In this document: one piece after another, positions 17,877 to 26,436 of the stretch | Position numbering within the stretch: the stretch's first letter is position 1 | Layout: each line of letters begins with the position of its first letter | Source: Cryomorphaceae bacterium | Lineage (GTDB): Bacteria; Bacteroidota; Bacteroidia; Flavobacteriales; Schleiferiaceae | Direction: 5' to 3' | NCBI GenBank assembly: GCA_017858515.1 | Contig: JAFMBM010000003.1 | Location: 39,415 to 103,414, forward strand | DNA: 64,000 bases | Program-made: the position numbers and the translations under genes | The notes under the pieces: generated by a model | Database searches by the model: none | What the model was told of the DNA's origin: nothing | What the model saw: only the letters and a program-made list of their open reading frames with translations

Positions 17877-19112
17877 TTAATCCTCTAGCTCCGCCTTCAA
17901 AATCCTTACAATTTCCTTTATTGTCTCTTCCTCTAGATCAGTGCGACTCACTAATTCCTCTACAGAAAGTTCCAATACACTTCTTGCCGTGTCACACCCA
18001 ATGGTTTTTAACTCAGCAATTATCCATGGTTCAATTTCATCGCTGAACTCGGTCAATTCAACATCCTCATCCTCATCCACATCTCTATAAACATCAATCT
18101 CATAGCCGGTTAATAAGCCCGCCAATCGAATATTGTTTCCTCCTTTTCCAATAGCTAAAGAAACCTGATCTGGTTTTAAGAAAACCTCTGCTCTCTTGCC
18201 TTCTTCATCAATGTTAATACTGGTAACTTTAGCAGGATTAAGCGCCCGTTGAATGAACAACTGGGTATTGTTGGTGAAGTTAATTACATCGATATTCTCG
18301 TTTCTCAACTCGCGAACAATCCCGTGAATTCTAGACCCTTTCATTCCCACACATGCTCCAACAGGATCAATGCGATCATCGTATGACTCTACCGCCACTT
18401 TTGCTTTTTCTCCAGGTACCCTTACAGCTTTTCTAATGGTTATAACTCCATCAAATACCTCAGGAATTTCTTGTTCAAAAAGCTTCTCTAAGAAAAGAGG
18501 TGCCGTTCTGGAAAGAATAACCACTGGCTTATTCCCTCTCAATTGAACTTCTCTAACGACAGCCCTTACCGTATCTCCTTTATGGAAGAAATCTTGTGGA
18601 ATCATGCTATCTTTTGGCAAAATCAGCTCATTCTGTTCATCATCATAGATGATAATCTCTCTATGTCGTATGTGATGAACCTCTCCTGAAACCAATTCAC
18701 CCTCCAAATCCTTGTATCTCTTATAAAGAGTGGAATTGTCGTGTTCTTGAATTTTAGTAAGAAGATTTTGTTTGAATGAAAGCACAAATCTCCTACCCAA
18801 ATCAACGAGCTTCACTTCTTCCGATACTTCTTCACCAACCTCAAAGTCAGGCTCGATGCGCAAGGCCTCAGTAAGTGCTATCTCCTGATTTGGATCTTCC
18901 ACTTCGTCATCCGCAACAATAATTCTGTTTCTCCAAATTTCAAGGTCACCCTTGTCTGGGTTTACAATAATGTCGAAATTCTCGTCATCACCGTACTTTT
19001 TCTTCAACTGATTGCGAAACGCTTCCTCAATAATTGCCATGAGGGTAACGCGATCAATATTCTTTTCATCCTTAAAATCGGAAAACGACTCTATAATGGC
19101 CAGATTCTCCAT
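17877..19112 (-). CDS. nusA: Transcription termination/antitermination protein NusA
   Basis: NusA binds RNA polymerase and modulates pausing, termination and antitermination. The 411-residue protein shows the N-terminal polymerase-binding domain (about 1-130), an S1 domain (GELVSGEVHHIRHREIIIYD, about 135-205), and two KH domains. KH1 holds VGACVGMKGSRIHGIVREL (about 252-270) and KH2 holds VSLAIGKGGNNIRLAGLLTG (about 317-336). A C-terminal helix-hairpin-helix-like tail follows (TARSVLELSVEELVSRTDL). This short form without the two acidic repeats of enterobacteria is normal outside Proteobacteria. It starts two bases after rimP ends. Confidence 0.98.
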   Translation of the reverse strand: MENLAIIESFSDFKDEKNIDRVTLMAIIEEAFRNQLKKKYGDDENFDIIVNPDKGDLEIWRNRIIVADDEVEDPNQEIALTEALRIEPDFEVGEEVSEEVKLVDLGRRFVLSFKQNLLTKIQEHDNSTLYKRYKDLEGELVSGEVHHIRHREIIIYDDEQNELILPKDSMIPQDFFHKGDTVRAVVREVQLRGNKPVVILSRTAPLFLEKLFEQEIPEVFDGVITIRKAVRVPGEKAKVAVESYDDRIDPVGACVGMKGSRIHGIVRELRNENIDVINFTNNTQLFIQRALNPAKVTSINIDEEGKRAEVFLKPDQVSLAIGKGGNNIRLAGLLTGYEIDVYRDVDEDEDVELTEFSDEIEPWIIAELKTIGCDTARSVLELSVEELVSRTDLEEETIKEIVRILKAELED

Positions 19113-19114
19113 AA

Positions 19115-19579
19115 CTACTTAAAATTGTATATCCTTTTAGTTTCCTTAATATCCTCAAAACGAATTCTCTCCGTTTTTTTAATTGTCACTTTTCCTTTAC
19201 CAATCTCTTTGGGAACTCTTTCCTCCCAACTCAACACAATATCCTCCTCATTCACCTCATCTAAAATACCTGAAAACTCTTTACCATCGAGTGCAAGCAC
19301 TTTAATATCACGACCCATGTGTTTGTGATACTGCCTCTTCACTTTAAATGCAGTCCCCATTCCAGGAGAACTGACTTCTAACCCATAATCTTCCACCTCC
19401 CGATCAAAAGCTTCTTCAATTTCACGGTGAATACCTGTCAACTGTTTTAAGGTTGGATGATCATCACCATCAATAAATACAGAGAAACGGTTATCCGCTG
19501 AACTTTTAATTTCAACCAAAAAAAGACCGGCCTTTTCTGCGGCCGCCTCTACTACCGAATGCAATGCTGTTTGATTCAT
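19115..19579 (-). CDS. rimP: Ribosome maturation factor RimP
   Basis: RimP assists maturation of the 30S subunit, helping the 16S 3' domain fold and S19 bind. The 154-residue protein has the two-domain family layout. The N-terminal domain ends in EEAFDREVEDYGLEVSSPGM (about 52-71), which contains the conserved LEVSSPG motif at the domain junction. The C-terminal Sm-like barrel (KVLALDGKEFSGILDEVN) follows. It is the first gene of rimP-nusA-infB, with a -7 box and a leader hairpin upstream, so the operon transcript starts here. Confidence 0.96.
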   Translation of the reverse strand: MNQTALHSVVEAAAEKAGLFLVEIKSSADNRFSVFIDGDDHPTLKQLTGIHREIEEAFDREVEDYGLEVSSPGMGTAFKVKRQYHKHMGRDIKVLALDGKEFSGILDEVNEEDIVLSWEERVPKEIGKGKVTIKKTERIRFEDIKETKRIYNFK

Positions 19580-19591
19580 AATCCAAAGAAA

Positions 19592-19612
19592 GAGGGGACT
19601 CTTGGTCCCCTC
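19592..19612 (-). promoter_or_regulatory. Hairpin in the rimP leader
   Basis: An exact 8-bp inverted repeat (GAGGGGAC, 19592-19599, with GTCCCCTC, 19605-19612, five-base loop) lies 12 bases upstream of the rimP ATG. It falls between the -7 box at 19630-19637 and the start codon. On the minus strand the hairpin is followed by TTTCTTT, so it could act as an attenuator or as a structure controlling rimP translation. A role as the terminator of an unseen upstream minus-strand transcript is possible but no gene is there. Confidence 0.6.
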
Positions 19613-19629
19613 CGCTTGTTTTCAGGCTG

Positions 19630-19637
19630 CAAATATA
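19630..19637 (-). promoter_or_regulatory. Promoter -7 box of rimP-nusA-infB
   Basis: On the minus strand TATATTTG is an exact match to TAnnTTTG, 50 bases upstream of the rimP start. No good -33 TTTG was found at the usual distance. The inferred transcript has a leader of about 40-45 bases that contains the 8-bp hairpin. Confidence 0.55.
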
Positions 19638-20237
19638 GGAATTTCATCGATGCTATTTTGCTGCCTTACACTACTAAAGCGATATTCTTTACTTCGAGCT
19701 ATGCGCAATTATCCTATTCCCCTTAGAATTATTTACGAATGAAATAAAGCAGATACTAAAAACCATAGCAATTCTTAGGGTTCGACTAAAGAAATGAAGA
19801 GAATGATTCGCAGAGGAAAAAAATGCTAATCCCGAAATTCTGGTTTCAAATTGAAAAGTTGTTAACAACGCTCCTTTACAAGACTATAATCATATGCGAT
19901 TTCTAAAAACCTAAGAATAAAACATACTAACGAGGGCATATTGAATAATAAAAGTGACGGTGAGCTGGAGCTTAAACAAAAACAAGAAGTGGCCGTCTGA
20001 ATATAATACTGTATTTCAACACTTTAATTCCCTACTAAAAATCGCAACTCCTAATGCCGCTATTCTTGATTCTCGATCAAACTTCATTACAATTTCATAT
20101 CAATTTGGTAATATAATTCCATTTTTGGGAAAAAAAAGCAAATGACCAGATGAAATATTGTTATTATTAACCACTGATATGCATGCACTTATACACTTTA
20201 AAAGCCGATTTTAAGAAATGGAACTTAAATTGCAATC
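19638..20237. other. Gene-poor intergenic region
   Basis: About 600 bases between the divergent rimP promoter and the response regulator gene. It is AT-rich. The only ORF of note (19954-20145, plus, 63 codons) has no recognisable motif, no convincing ribosome binding site and a mixed composition, so I do not call it as a gene. A TAAATTGC box about 10 bases before 20238 is a weak promoter candidate for the regulator. No RNA gene, repeat or terminator was seen. Confidence 0.5.
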
Positions 20238-20657
20238 ATGTTTGGTATGATTAAGACCTTCGGACGAAAAGTTCGCAAGAAAATATTGATTGCTGAGGAT
20301 GACCCGACCATGAGAAAGCTAATGGAGCTTCAATTGGTGAGACAGGGTTATGATGTGACTGCAGTAGAGGATGGTCGTCAGGCCCTCCTTCTTTTACAGC
20401 AGGAGAAATTTGATTTAGTTATCTCAGATATTATTATGCCATTTGTAAGTGGTCTTGAGTTGCTGAATTCCATGCGGAAAGCAAAAAATGATATAGCAAT
20501 TATTCTGTGCAGCAGCCTGAAATCAGAGAACGCTGTTAGTAAGGCCTTTGAAATTGGTGCAAATGGCTTCATTCCTAAGCCCTACAGTTCACAAGACATG
20601 CTGTCTGAAGTAGAACTAATTTTGAACAGAGTGGAACAACGGAAAGCTGCCATCTAG
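20238..20657 (+). CDS. Single-domain response regulator (CheY-like)
   Basis: The protein is a stand-alone receiver domain after a short basic N-terminus (MIKTFGRKVRKK). The acidic pair is Asp21/Asp22 (IAEDDPT), the phosphoacceptor Asp64 is in VISDIIMP, the switch Ser is in LCSSLKS and the conserved Lys is in FIPKPYS. All receiver residues are present and there is no output domain, so it must act by protein contact or as a phosphotransfer partner. No histidine kinase is adjacent, making it an orphan in this window. A short hairpin followed by T residues overlaps its stop codon. Confidence 0.93.
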   Translation: MFGMIKTFGRKVRKKILIAEDDPTMRKLMELQLVRQGYDVTAVEDGRQALLLLQQEKFDLVISDIIMPFVSGLELLNSMRKAKNDIAIILCSSLKSENAVSKAFEIGANGFIPKPYSSQDMLSEVELILNRVEQRKAAI

Positions 20658-20668
20658 CTTTTTCTTTT
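20643..20668 (+). terminator. Weak intrinsic terminator after the response regulator
   Basis: AAAGCT (20643-20648) pairs with AGCTTT (20656-20661) around a seven-base loop and is followed by TTCTTTT. The 6-bp AT-rich stem overlaps the stop codon, so termination would be modest. Confidence 0.35.
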
Positions 20669-20714
20669 CATTTCCCCTTATTTGACCTTTTTGTTTTAGA
20701 CCTTTACTGAATCT

Positions 20715-22127
20715 ATGACAGACTCTAGATTCGCGGCTTCCCGTCATTTCGTCAAAAGCCATTGGCCTTTTGGAATGAAGGCTTCTCTTTTTCTTCTAGT
20801 GGTACTTCTGAGCTTTTTAGGAGGCTTCTGGATAAGAGGCGGAGATTGGACAGACCAAAGTACCTACGCTTTAATTCTTTTGTTCACCGCTGTTGGGCTT
20901 TGGCTAACCGAAGCAATTCCCCCTTTTGCTGTGGCGCTTCTAATTATAGGGGTTTGTGTCCTTGCACTTTCCTCTCCCGTTCTAAATGCGAATCCGATTG
21001 CGTATACTCAGTTTACCCAAACCCTATCGAGTTCAGTTATTTGGCTCATACTTGGAGGCTTCTTTCTTGCCCAAAGCATGCAAAAAGCGGGATATGACGC
21101 CTATATTTTTTCCTTTACGATCAAGTTATTTGGCACAAAACCTTCGTACGTTTTACTAGGTATGATGTTGACCACTTGGGTTGCCTCCTCCATCTTGTCT
21201 AATACCGCTTCTACTGCTATGATGCTCGCGTCTGTTCTGCCTTTCTTGCGTCAACTTGAGAAGAATGCACCAATTGCAAAAGCTATTTTTCTTGGGATAC
21301 CAACTGCAGCAGCTCTTGGTGGATTAACAACTATTATCGGGAGTCCTCCCAATGCTGTGGCAGTTGGTTTCGCACAGCAAGCCGGTTACTCTATAAGTTT
21401 TCCTGAGTGGGTAATGTATGGGATCTTGCCCTCCATCGCCCTGCTATTTATCACTTGGTTCATTCTTCTAAAAATTTATCCTCCCAAGATTGATCATTTG
21501 GTCATCCTATTACCTAATCGATCTGAAAGTAGTACTATGGGATCTGGTTTAAAGAAGTTCGTGCTTTTTACCCTTCTCGGAACTCTAGCATTATGGTTTA
21601 CCGCGCCCCTCCACTCTATTCCTATTACGGCCACAGCTTTTGTGCCCATTGTATTACTCACCGTCTCAGGTGTAATAGACTCCAACGATTTTAATGGCAT
21701 GCCTTGGGACACTCTCATTCTAATTGCTGGAGGCTTGGCACTAGGTGTTGCCATGACAGAATCAGGCTTAGTGGTTATTATCGCTGATAGTCTAAAAGCC
21801 TTTAAACAGTCTGAATTAATCATAATTACTGTGGTCTGTTACTTAACTGTGTTGCTAAGCAATGTTATGAGCAACACCTCGGCAGCTACCGTTTTACTTC
21901 CCATTGCGTTAGAGCTTCTTCCAGAACAAGCGCTTCTTGTGGCCACTTCAGTTGGACTTTCCGCAAGTTTTGCCTTATTACTTCCTGTCTCCACCCCGCC
22001 CAATGCCATTGCTTTTAGCTATGGTTTTCTTGAACAAAAAGATTTTAGGCCCCTCGGTTTCTGGATTGGTTTAATCGGCCCACCCATTGTGATTGGTTGG
22101 CTTTTATTACTTACCCAATGGACATAG
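20715..22127 (+). CDS. SLC13/DASS-family sodium-coupled anion permease
   Basis: The 470-residue protein has about 11-12 hydrophobic segments and the two inverted-repeat SNT motifs of the divalent anion:sodium symporter family (ILSNTASTAMM, about 166-176, and VMSNTSAATVLLP, about 390-402). These motifs bind Na+ and the carboxylate of the substrate. SLC13 relatives import dicarboxylates, citrate or sulfate; the substrate cannot be told from sequence here. An early motif LWLTEAIPPFAVALL supports the family. The FRG-domain gene starts inside its last codons (ten-base overlap), so the two are probably cotranscribed. Confidence 0.92.
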   Translation: MTDSRFAASRHFVKSHWPFGMKASLFLLVVLLSFLGGFWIRGGDWTDQSTYALILLFTAVGLWLTEAIPPFAVALLIIGVCVLALSSPVLNANPIAYTQFTQTLSSSVIWLILGGFFLAQSMQKAGYDAYIFSFTIKLFGTKPSYVLLGMMLTTWVASSILSNTASTAMMLASVLPFLRQLEKNAPIAKAIFLGIPTAAALGGLTTIIGSPPNAVAVGFAQQAGYSISFPEWVMYGILPSIALLFITWFILLKIYPPKIDHLVILLPNRSESSTMGSGLKKFVLFTLLGTLALWFTAPLHSIPITATAFVPIVLLTVSGVIDSNDFNGMPWDTLILIAGGLALGVAMTESGLVVIIADSLKAFKQSELIIITVVCYLTVLLSNVMSNTSAATVLLPIALELLPEQALLVATSVGLSASFALLLPVSTPPNAIAFSYGFLEQKDFRPLGFWIGLIGPPIVIGWLLLLTQWT

Positions 22128-22909
22128 AAATTAGCTCTTGGAAAGATTTACAAGAACATCTATTCAGAGACAGCTGGGATCCCAGCATTCAGCGTTATCG
22201 CTCACCTTTTATCTACCGTGGCAATAATATCAAAGATTATGATCTCACCACCAGTCTACAGCGGCTAGGTGGGCCCTATGAAAAATTGGAGAAGCACCTT
22301 TTGAGAAATTTTCGGAAGTATGCTCATTTGGATAAAACTGAAGATCAATCTACTTGGAATTGGCTGGCCTTAGCTCAGCATCATGGTCTGCCTACTCGTC
22401 TGTTGGATTGGACCTATTCTCCATATATCGCTCTGCATTTTGCTACCAACGAACTTGAAATGTTTGAAGAAGATGGAATGATTTGGGCTATGAACTACGT
22501 AGGGCTAAATCGATATCTACCTCCTCATTTTAAAGCTATTATAGAAAGAGAAGAAAGCAATGTTTTTACCGCTGATATGCTTAATGAAGTAAGTAAAAAC
22601 TTAGAACATCTGAACGCTGGAGTGGCAGATCCGTTTCTTCTCTTTCTTGAACCCCCTTCCCTAGACTACCGAATTATTAATCAATTCGCACTCTTTTCTC
22701 TCATGTCTGATGCCAAGTTAAATCTAGGAGATTGGCTCAGCGAGCATGAAGATCTTTGCTTTAGAATTCATATTCCTGCAAAACTAAAATGGGAAATAAG
22801 AGATAAACTTGATCAAGCCAACATCACGGAAAGAGTATTATTTCCTGGCCTTCAAGGCTTGAGCATGTGGTTAAAGCGACATTATAGTTCGAAACAATCT
22901 CAAACATAA
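22118..22909 (+). CDS. FRG-domain protein
   Basis: The start ATG at 22118 overlaps the end of the SLC13 gene by ten bases; the frame extends upstream, but the domain begins at this methionine (MDIEISSWKDLQEHL). The FRG signature is clear: FIYRGNN (about 27-33), then AQHHGLPTRLLDWTYSPYIA (about 84-103) followed by LHFA. FRG proteins are cytoplasmic and of unknown biochemical function; they appear in mobile and defence contexts as well as isolated genes. The C-terminal half contains a second conserved-looking block (VLFPGLQGLSMWLKRHY). No toxin, antitoxin or nuclease partner is adjacent, only the permease. Confidence 0.88.
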   Translation: MDIEISSWKDLQEHLFRDSWDPSIQRYRSPFIYRGNNIKDYDLTTSLQRLGGPYEKLEKHLLRNFRKYAHLDKTEDQSTWNWLALAQHHGLPTRLLDWTYSPYIALHFATNELEMFEEDGMIWAMNYVGLNRYLPPHFKAIIEREESNVFTADMLNEVSKNLEHLNAGVADPFLLFLEPPSLDYRIINQFALFSLMSDAKLNLGDWLSEHEDLCFRIHIPAKLKWEIRDKLDQANITERVLFPGLQGLSMWLKRHYSSKQSQT

Positions 22910-22943
22910 CTTTCGGATAATCTAAATTCCCCGATTCGAAATG

Positions 22944-22951
22944 TACCTTTG
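22944..22951 (+). promoter_or_regulatory. Promoter -7 box of the secreted nuclease island
   Basis: TACCTTTG matches TAnnTTTG exactly and ends six bases before the ATG at 22958. With the usual distance from the -7 box to the transcription start, the mRNA would begin at or within a few bases of the start codon. No clear -33 TTTG was found. The TTG within the box would be an in-frame start but is unlikely to be transcribed. Confidence 0.7.
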
Positions 22952-22957
22952 CGGCCC

Positions 22958-24280
22958 ATGAAAATAAGGTCTCGAATCTTTTTGTTGCTTGCTATCGTTT
23001 TCTGCAGTCTTTTGAATGCACAAACAAGTTATCAAGAAATACGCATAATGACGTATAACTTATTGTCCTACAGAACCACCAATGGTCAATGTACAAGCAA
23101 TAATAACAATCCAACCAACAAAGACACTTATCTAAAAGATATAGTGCAGTATGTAGATCCAGACATACTGGTTTGCAACGAAATTGGTTCTCAAACCGTT
23201 AATTCAGATCGAATTCTAACCAACGCCCTCAACTATGCTGGGATAAATACATGGAATAAGGCAGAGTATTCGAACAATGGTTCCAACCTAGTTAACATGC
23301 TTTTTTACGACAGCACATTGGTTGGTCTTCGTAGTCAATTCAATCTGGATAGAGACCTTCAAAACAATAGCTTGGTTCGTGTCATCGATTTCTACAGATT
23401 GTATTATAAAGATCCAGCACTAAAACTCGGAGGAGACACTACTTTTTTTGTCGTAGGTGTGGCCCACCTGAAGGCGGGCTCTACCTCTTCTGATGAACAA
23501 GAGCGAGCTCGCGCAACCCTGGCCGTTATGGACTATTTGAAGAATAGTGTAAACGATGAAGCTGTTTTCTTTTGTGGCGACTTGAACGTATACAGTTCTA
23601 ATGAAGCTGCCTTCCAAAACCTCGTTTCATATCCAACCATTTCTGAACGATTTTATGATCCAATAAATTCTTTAGGTGGATGGAACAACAGCCCATTATT
23701 CGCTTCCATTCATACACAGAGCACCCGATCGGGCAACACAAATAGTGGTTGCTTCTCAAGCGGTGGTTGCGATGATCGCTTCGATTTTATATTAATGAGC
23801 AACAAAATAGTTAACGATCCTAGCTATAAAATTCAATATGTAAACAATTCTTATGAAGCGGTAGGAAACGATGGTCTTCATTTCAACAAGGGTTTAAAAG
23901 ATCTTCCAGCCAACATTTCTACTCCAAGTTCTATTGTTGATGCTCTATATAATATGAGCGACCACCTTCCAGTTTCTGCGGAATTCAAGGTTGCAAAGCT
24001 CGGTCTAGGGTTGGAGGATGCGCAATTCTTTCCTCAATTCGCCTTCGAAAATCCTATAGAATCTAAACTTGAAATTTTCATTCAGTCGAATGGACCCTCA
24101 GAAGAATGTCAAATTGAGATTCAGAATATGCAAGGACAGGTATTGCATAGTTCTTCTTTTCAGACTGATGCAAATTCTACTTATCGCTTTCGTCACGACT
24201 TCCAATACAAGTCAGGCGTTTACCTCATTAGCATAATTCAGAATGGCTATCGCAGCACAAAAAGATGTTTGAAAAAATGA
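22958..24280 (+). CDS. Secreted endonuclease/exonuclease/phosphatase-fold protein with T9SS-type C-terminus
   Basis: The protein has a signal peptide (1-22, ending LLNAQ) and an EEP/DNase I-like catalytic domain (about 26-345). Motifs in order are RIMTYNLLSY (Asn), an acidic CNEIG, FFCGDLNVYSS (Asp and Asn), RFDFILMS and SDHLPVSAEF (Asp/His). These are the metal and phosphodiester-binding residues, so a phosphoesterase or nuclease activity is likely; the substrate is unknown. A C-terminal region of about 80 residues resembles a T9SS type A sorting domain (IEIQNMQGQVL, SGVYLISIIQNGYRSTKRCLKK tail). Start chosen at the ATG after the promoter box. It overlaps the next gene by four bases. Confidence 0.88.
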   Translation: MKIRSRIFLLLAIVFCSLLNAQTSYQEIRIMTYNLLSYRTTNGQCTSNNNNPTNKDTYLKDIVQYVDPDILVCNEIGSQTVNSDRILTNALNYAGINTWNKAEYSNNGSNLVNMLFYDSTLVGLRSQFNLDRDLQNNSLVRVIDFYRLYYKDPALKLGGDTTFFVVGVAHLKAGSTSSDEQERARATLAVMDYLKNSVNDEAVFFCGDLNVYSSNEAAFQNLVSYPTISERFYDPINSLGGWNNSPLFASIHTQSTRSGNTNSGCFSSGGCDDRFDFILMSNKIVNDPSYKIQYVNNSYEAVGNDGLHFNKGLKDLPANISTPSSIVDALYNMSDHLPVSAEFKVAKLGLGLEDAQFFPQFAFENPIESKLEIFIQSNGPSEECQIEIQNMQGQVLHSSSFQTDANSTYRFRHDFQYKSGVYLISIIQNGYRSTKRCLKK

Positions 24281-26430
24281 AAACTGGCCTCTTCATTTTC
24301 TTGATTTTTCCTTTTCTTGCTGTGGCTCAGACTAGTTTTGATGAGCAGAATACTTCTGCGAGTAATATGCGTCTGAACATTACAAATCTTGGAACCTTTG
24401 GCAATGCTTGGCGCGGATACCGAGACGGTTCTGGCGACCCTAGTTGTGAATATCCAGCAGGATCTGGAATTGAACATTTGTTTGAGGGGGGAATTTGGAT
24501 TGGTGGATTAGAAAATGGTGGAAATGTGCGTGTTTCTACAACGGCGTATGACCAAGCTCAAGGCTATTCTCCCGGAAGAGCTGGGTTTGAGTTCACTGCC
24601 GAAATCGGTTCAGTGCTTCAACAACGATCCACCTTACTAGACAACAAAAATTTTTCCTTAGACGCTGTTTCCCACGAAGACTTTGTGGCTCTATTTTCAG
24701 ATAAAAATGTACTTATACCAGGTACTTCCATACCCATTAGTCAGCATACGAATCCTATGAATGTGACTATTCGGATGGAAACTTATAACTGGAACTACAC
24801 ATTTTCTGATTTCATGGTGATTGTTAATCTGACCATCAAAAACGAAGGACAGAATTTTTATGATGATTTTCGGATTGGGCTTTGGAACAATGCGGTAGTA
24901 CGCAATTTAAATGTTACTCCCGCTGGGGCTGGAGGAGCTGCTTTTTATAGCCAGGGTGGAAATGGTTATCTAGACAGCCTTTATATGGCCTATTGTTTTG
25001 ATGCAACGGGTGACCCAGGATTTACAGACAGTTATATTGGCCAGAAATTCTTGGGGAGTGAGGATAAATACGGATTTCACCATCCAGATATAGATTCTTC
25101 TTTTAATACTCTAAATAACAGCTTAGTGCTAGACACTATGCTAAAAGTGCATTACAATGCATGGCAATTCAACAACAGTAGTGCTCAATACGCATTCCCT
25201 TCCAATGACAACCAACGCTACGGCAAAATGAGTCAAGGATTGAATTTCAGTCCTTGTTGGTCTAACCCTTCCTTACCCAATTGTGCAGGTCAAAATATAC
25301 AAGCCGATTTAAATGCAGCGGGCAATCGCTCTGACCTCATTTCTGCCGGACCATTCGGTCGATTTGAACCAGGGGATGAAATACAAATTGCTTTTGCCTA
25401 CATCGTTGCACCTAAGACGCAAGATGGCCTTCCCAACACAGCTAATACTCCAGTACAAAAGACTCAGCTTGTTGCGAACGGCAATTGGGCACAAACGGCC
25501 TTTAACGGAGAAGATATAAACTTCAATGGTCGTTTAGATGCCGGAGAAGACAATGATGGAAATGGAGAAATTACTCGTTTTATTCTTCCTAGTCCGCCAG
25601 AAATTCCTAAGACCAGAGTAGTAGCTGGCGACGGAAAAATAGATATCTATTGGGCGAACAATTCTGAATTCACAATTGATCCTATTACAAGAGAACTAGA
25701 CTTTGAGGGGTACCGCATTTATCTTTCAAAACTCGGTTTCGATGTAACAGGAGTGAGCAACCTAGCTAATGATTTTAATCTAGCGGCTAGCTATGACTTA
25801 GCGGGCAATGGACTGTTTTATGATAATGGATTAGATCGCATCCGTCTCTCTCAACCTCAGTATTTTGAGGGTGATTCTACGCCCTATGTATACAAATACA
25901 CTATCGAAAACATTCAAAATGGCTGGCAACAGGCTGTAGCTGTAACTGCCTTTGATAGAGGAAATGAAGCGTCCAAATTGGAGTCGTTGGAATCGAGTTT
26001 TCTTGCGAATGACTATCGTGTATTTGCAGGTAAATTGGCGAATAATAGTATGTCTGAAAATGAGCCTTTTGCTTATCCCAATCCGTATTACTATGGTTCT
26101 TCTTGGGAAGGGAAGAGCAATTTTCAGGAAGAAAGTAGAAAGCTCTATTTCGCCAATCTTCCAAAGAGATGTGAGATTACCATTTTCAATCCTGCTGGTG
26201 ATTTAATTGATGTTATTCAGCACAATTCGGATTACAATGGCGGCGACATTCGTTGGTTTCAAACTTTTGGTAGTGAAAATGCAGAGGAAAACGTCTTTTC
26301 AGGGGGCGAACACGCATGGGATCTTCTTTCAAGAGACACTCAAATCATTTCTCGAGGGCTCTATCTCTTTACTGTAAGAGACCTAGATTCCGGAGAACAA
26401 TTCAGTTCTAAATTCGTAATAATCAAATAG
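24277..26430 (+). CDS. Large secreted protein with FlgD/T9SS-like C-terminal domain, function unknown
   Basis: ATG at 24277 overlaps the preceding TGA as ATGA, and gives a clean signal peptide (MKTGLFIFLIFPFLAVAQ). The 717-residue protein has a repeated Asn/Gly/Asp-rich beta-type composition. A Ca-binding-like stretch (DINFNGRLDAGEDNDGNGE, about 408-426) is followed by a fibronectin/FlgD-like C-terminal part with the YPNPYYYG block and a terminal RGLYLFTVRDLDSG...KFVIIK strand, which resembles a T9SS-type C-terminal domain. I do not recognise the central part. Its place after the EEP enzyme and before the OB-fold protein suggests it is exported with them. Confidence 0.8.
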   Translation: MKTGLFIFLIFPFLAVAQTSFDEQNTSASNMRLNITNLGTFGNAWRGYRDGSGDPSCEYPAGSGIEHLFEGGIWIGGLENGGNVRVSTTAYDQAQGYSPGRAGFEFTAEIGSVLQQRSTLLDNKNFSLDAVSHEDFVALFSDKNVLIPGTSIPISQHTNPMNVTIRMETYNWNYTFSDFMVIVNLTIKNEGQNFYDDFRIGLWNNAVVRNLNVTPAGAGGAAFYSQGGNGYLDSLYMAYCFDATGDPGFTDSYIGQKFLGSEDKYGFHHPDIDSSFNTLNNSLVLDTMLKVHYNAWQFNNSSAQYAFPSNDNQRYGKMSQGLNFSPCWSNPSLPNCAGQNIQADLNAAGNRSDLISAGPFGRFEPGDEIQIAFAYIVAPKTQDGLPNTANTPVQKTQLVANGNWAQTAFNGEDINFNGRLDAGEDNDGNGEITRFILPSPPEIPKTRVVAGDGKIDIYWANNSEFTIDPITRELDFEGYRIYLSKLGFDVTGVSNLANDFNLAASYDLAGNGLFYDNGLDRIRLSQPQYFEGDSTPYVYKYTIENIQNGWQQAVAVTAFDRGNEASKLESLESSFLANDYRVFAGKLANNSMSENEPFAYPNPYYYGSSWEGKSNFQEESRKLYFANLPKRCEITIFNPAGDLIDVIQHNSDYNGGDIRWFQTFGSENAEENVFSGGEHAWDLLSRDTQIISRGLYLFTVRDLDSGEQFSSKFVIIK

Positions 26431-26436
26431 TCAGAT

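Noticed and set aside
19954..20145. 63-codon plus-strand ORF in the gap before the response regulator
   Set aside because: No ribosome site, motif or conserved look; too short to support.
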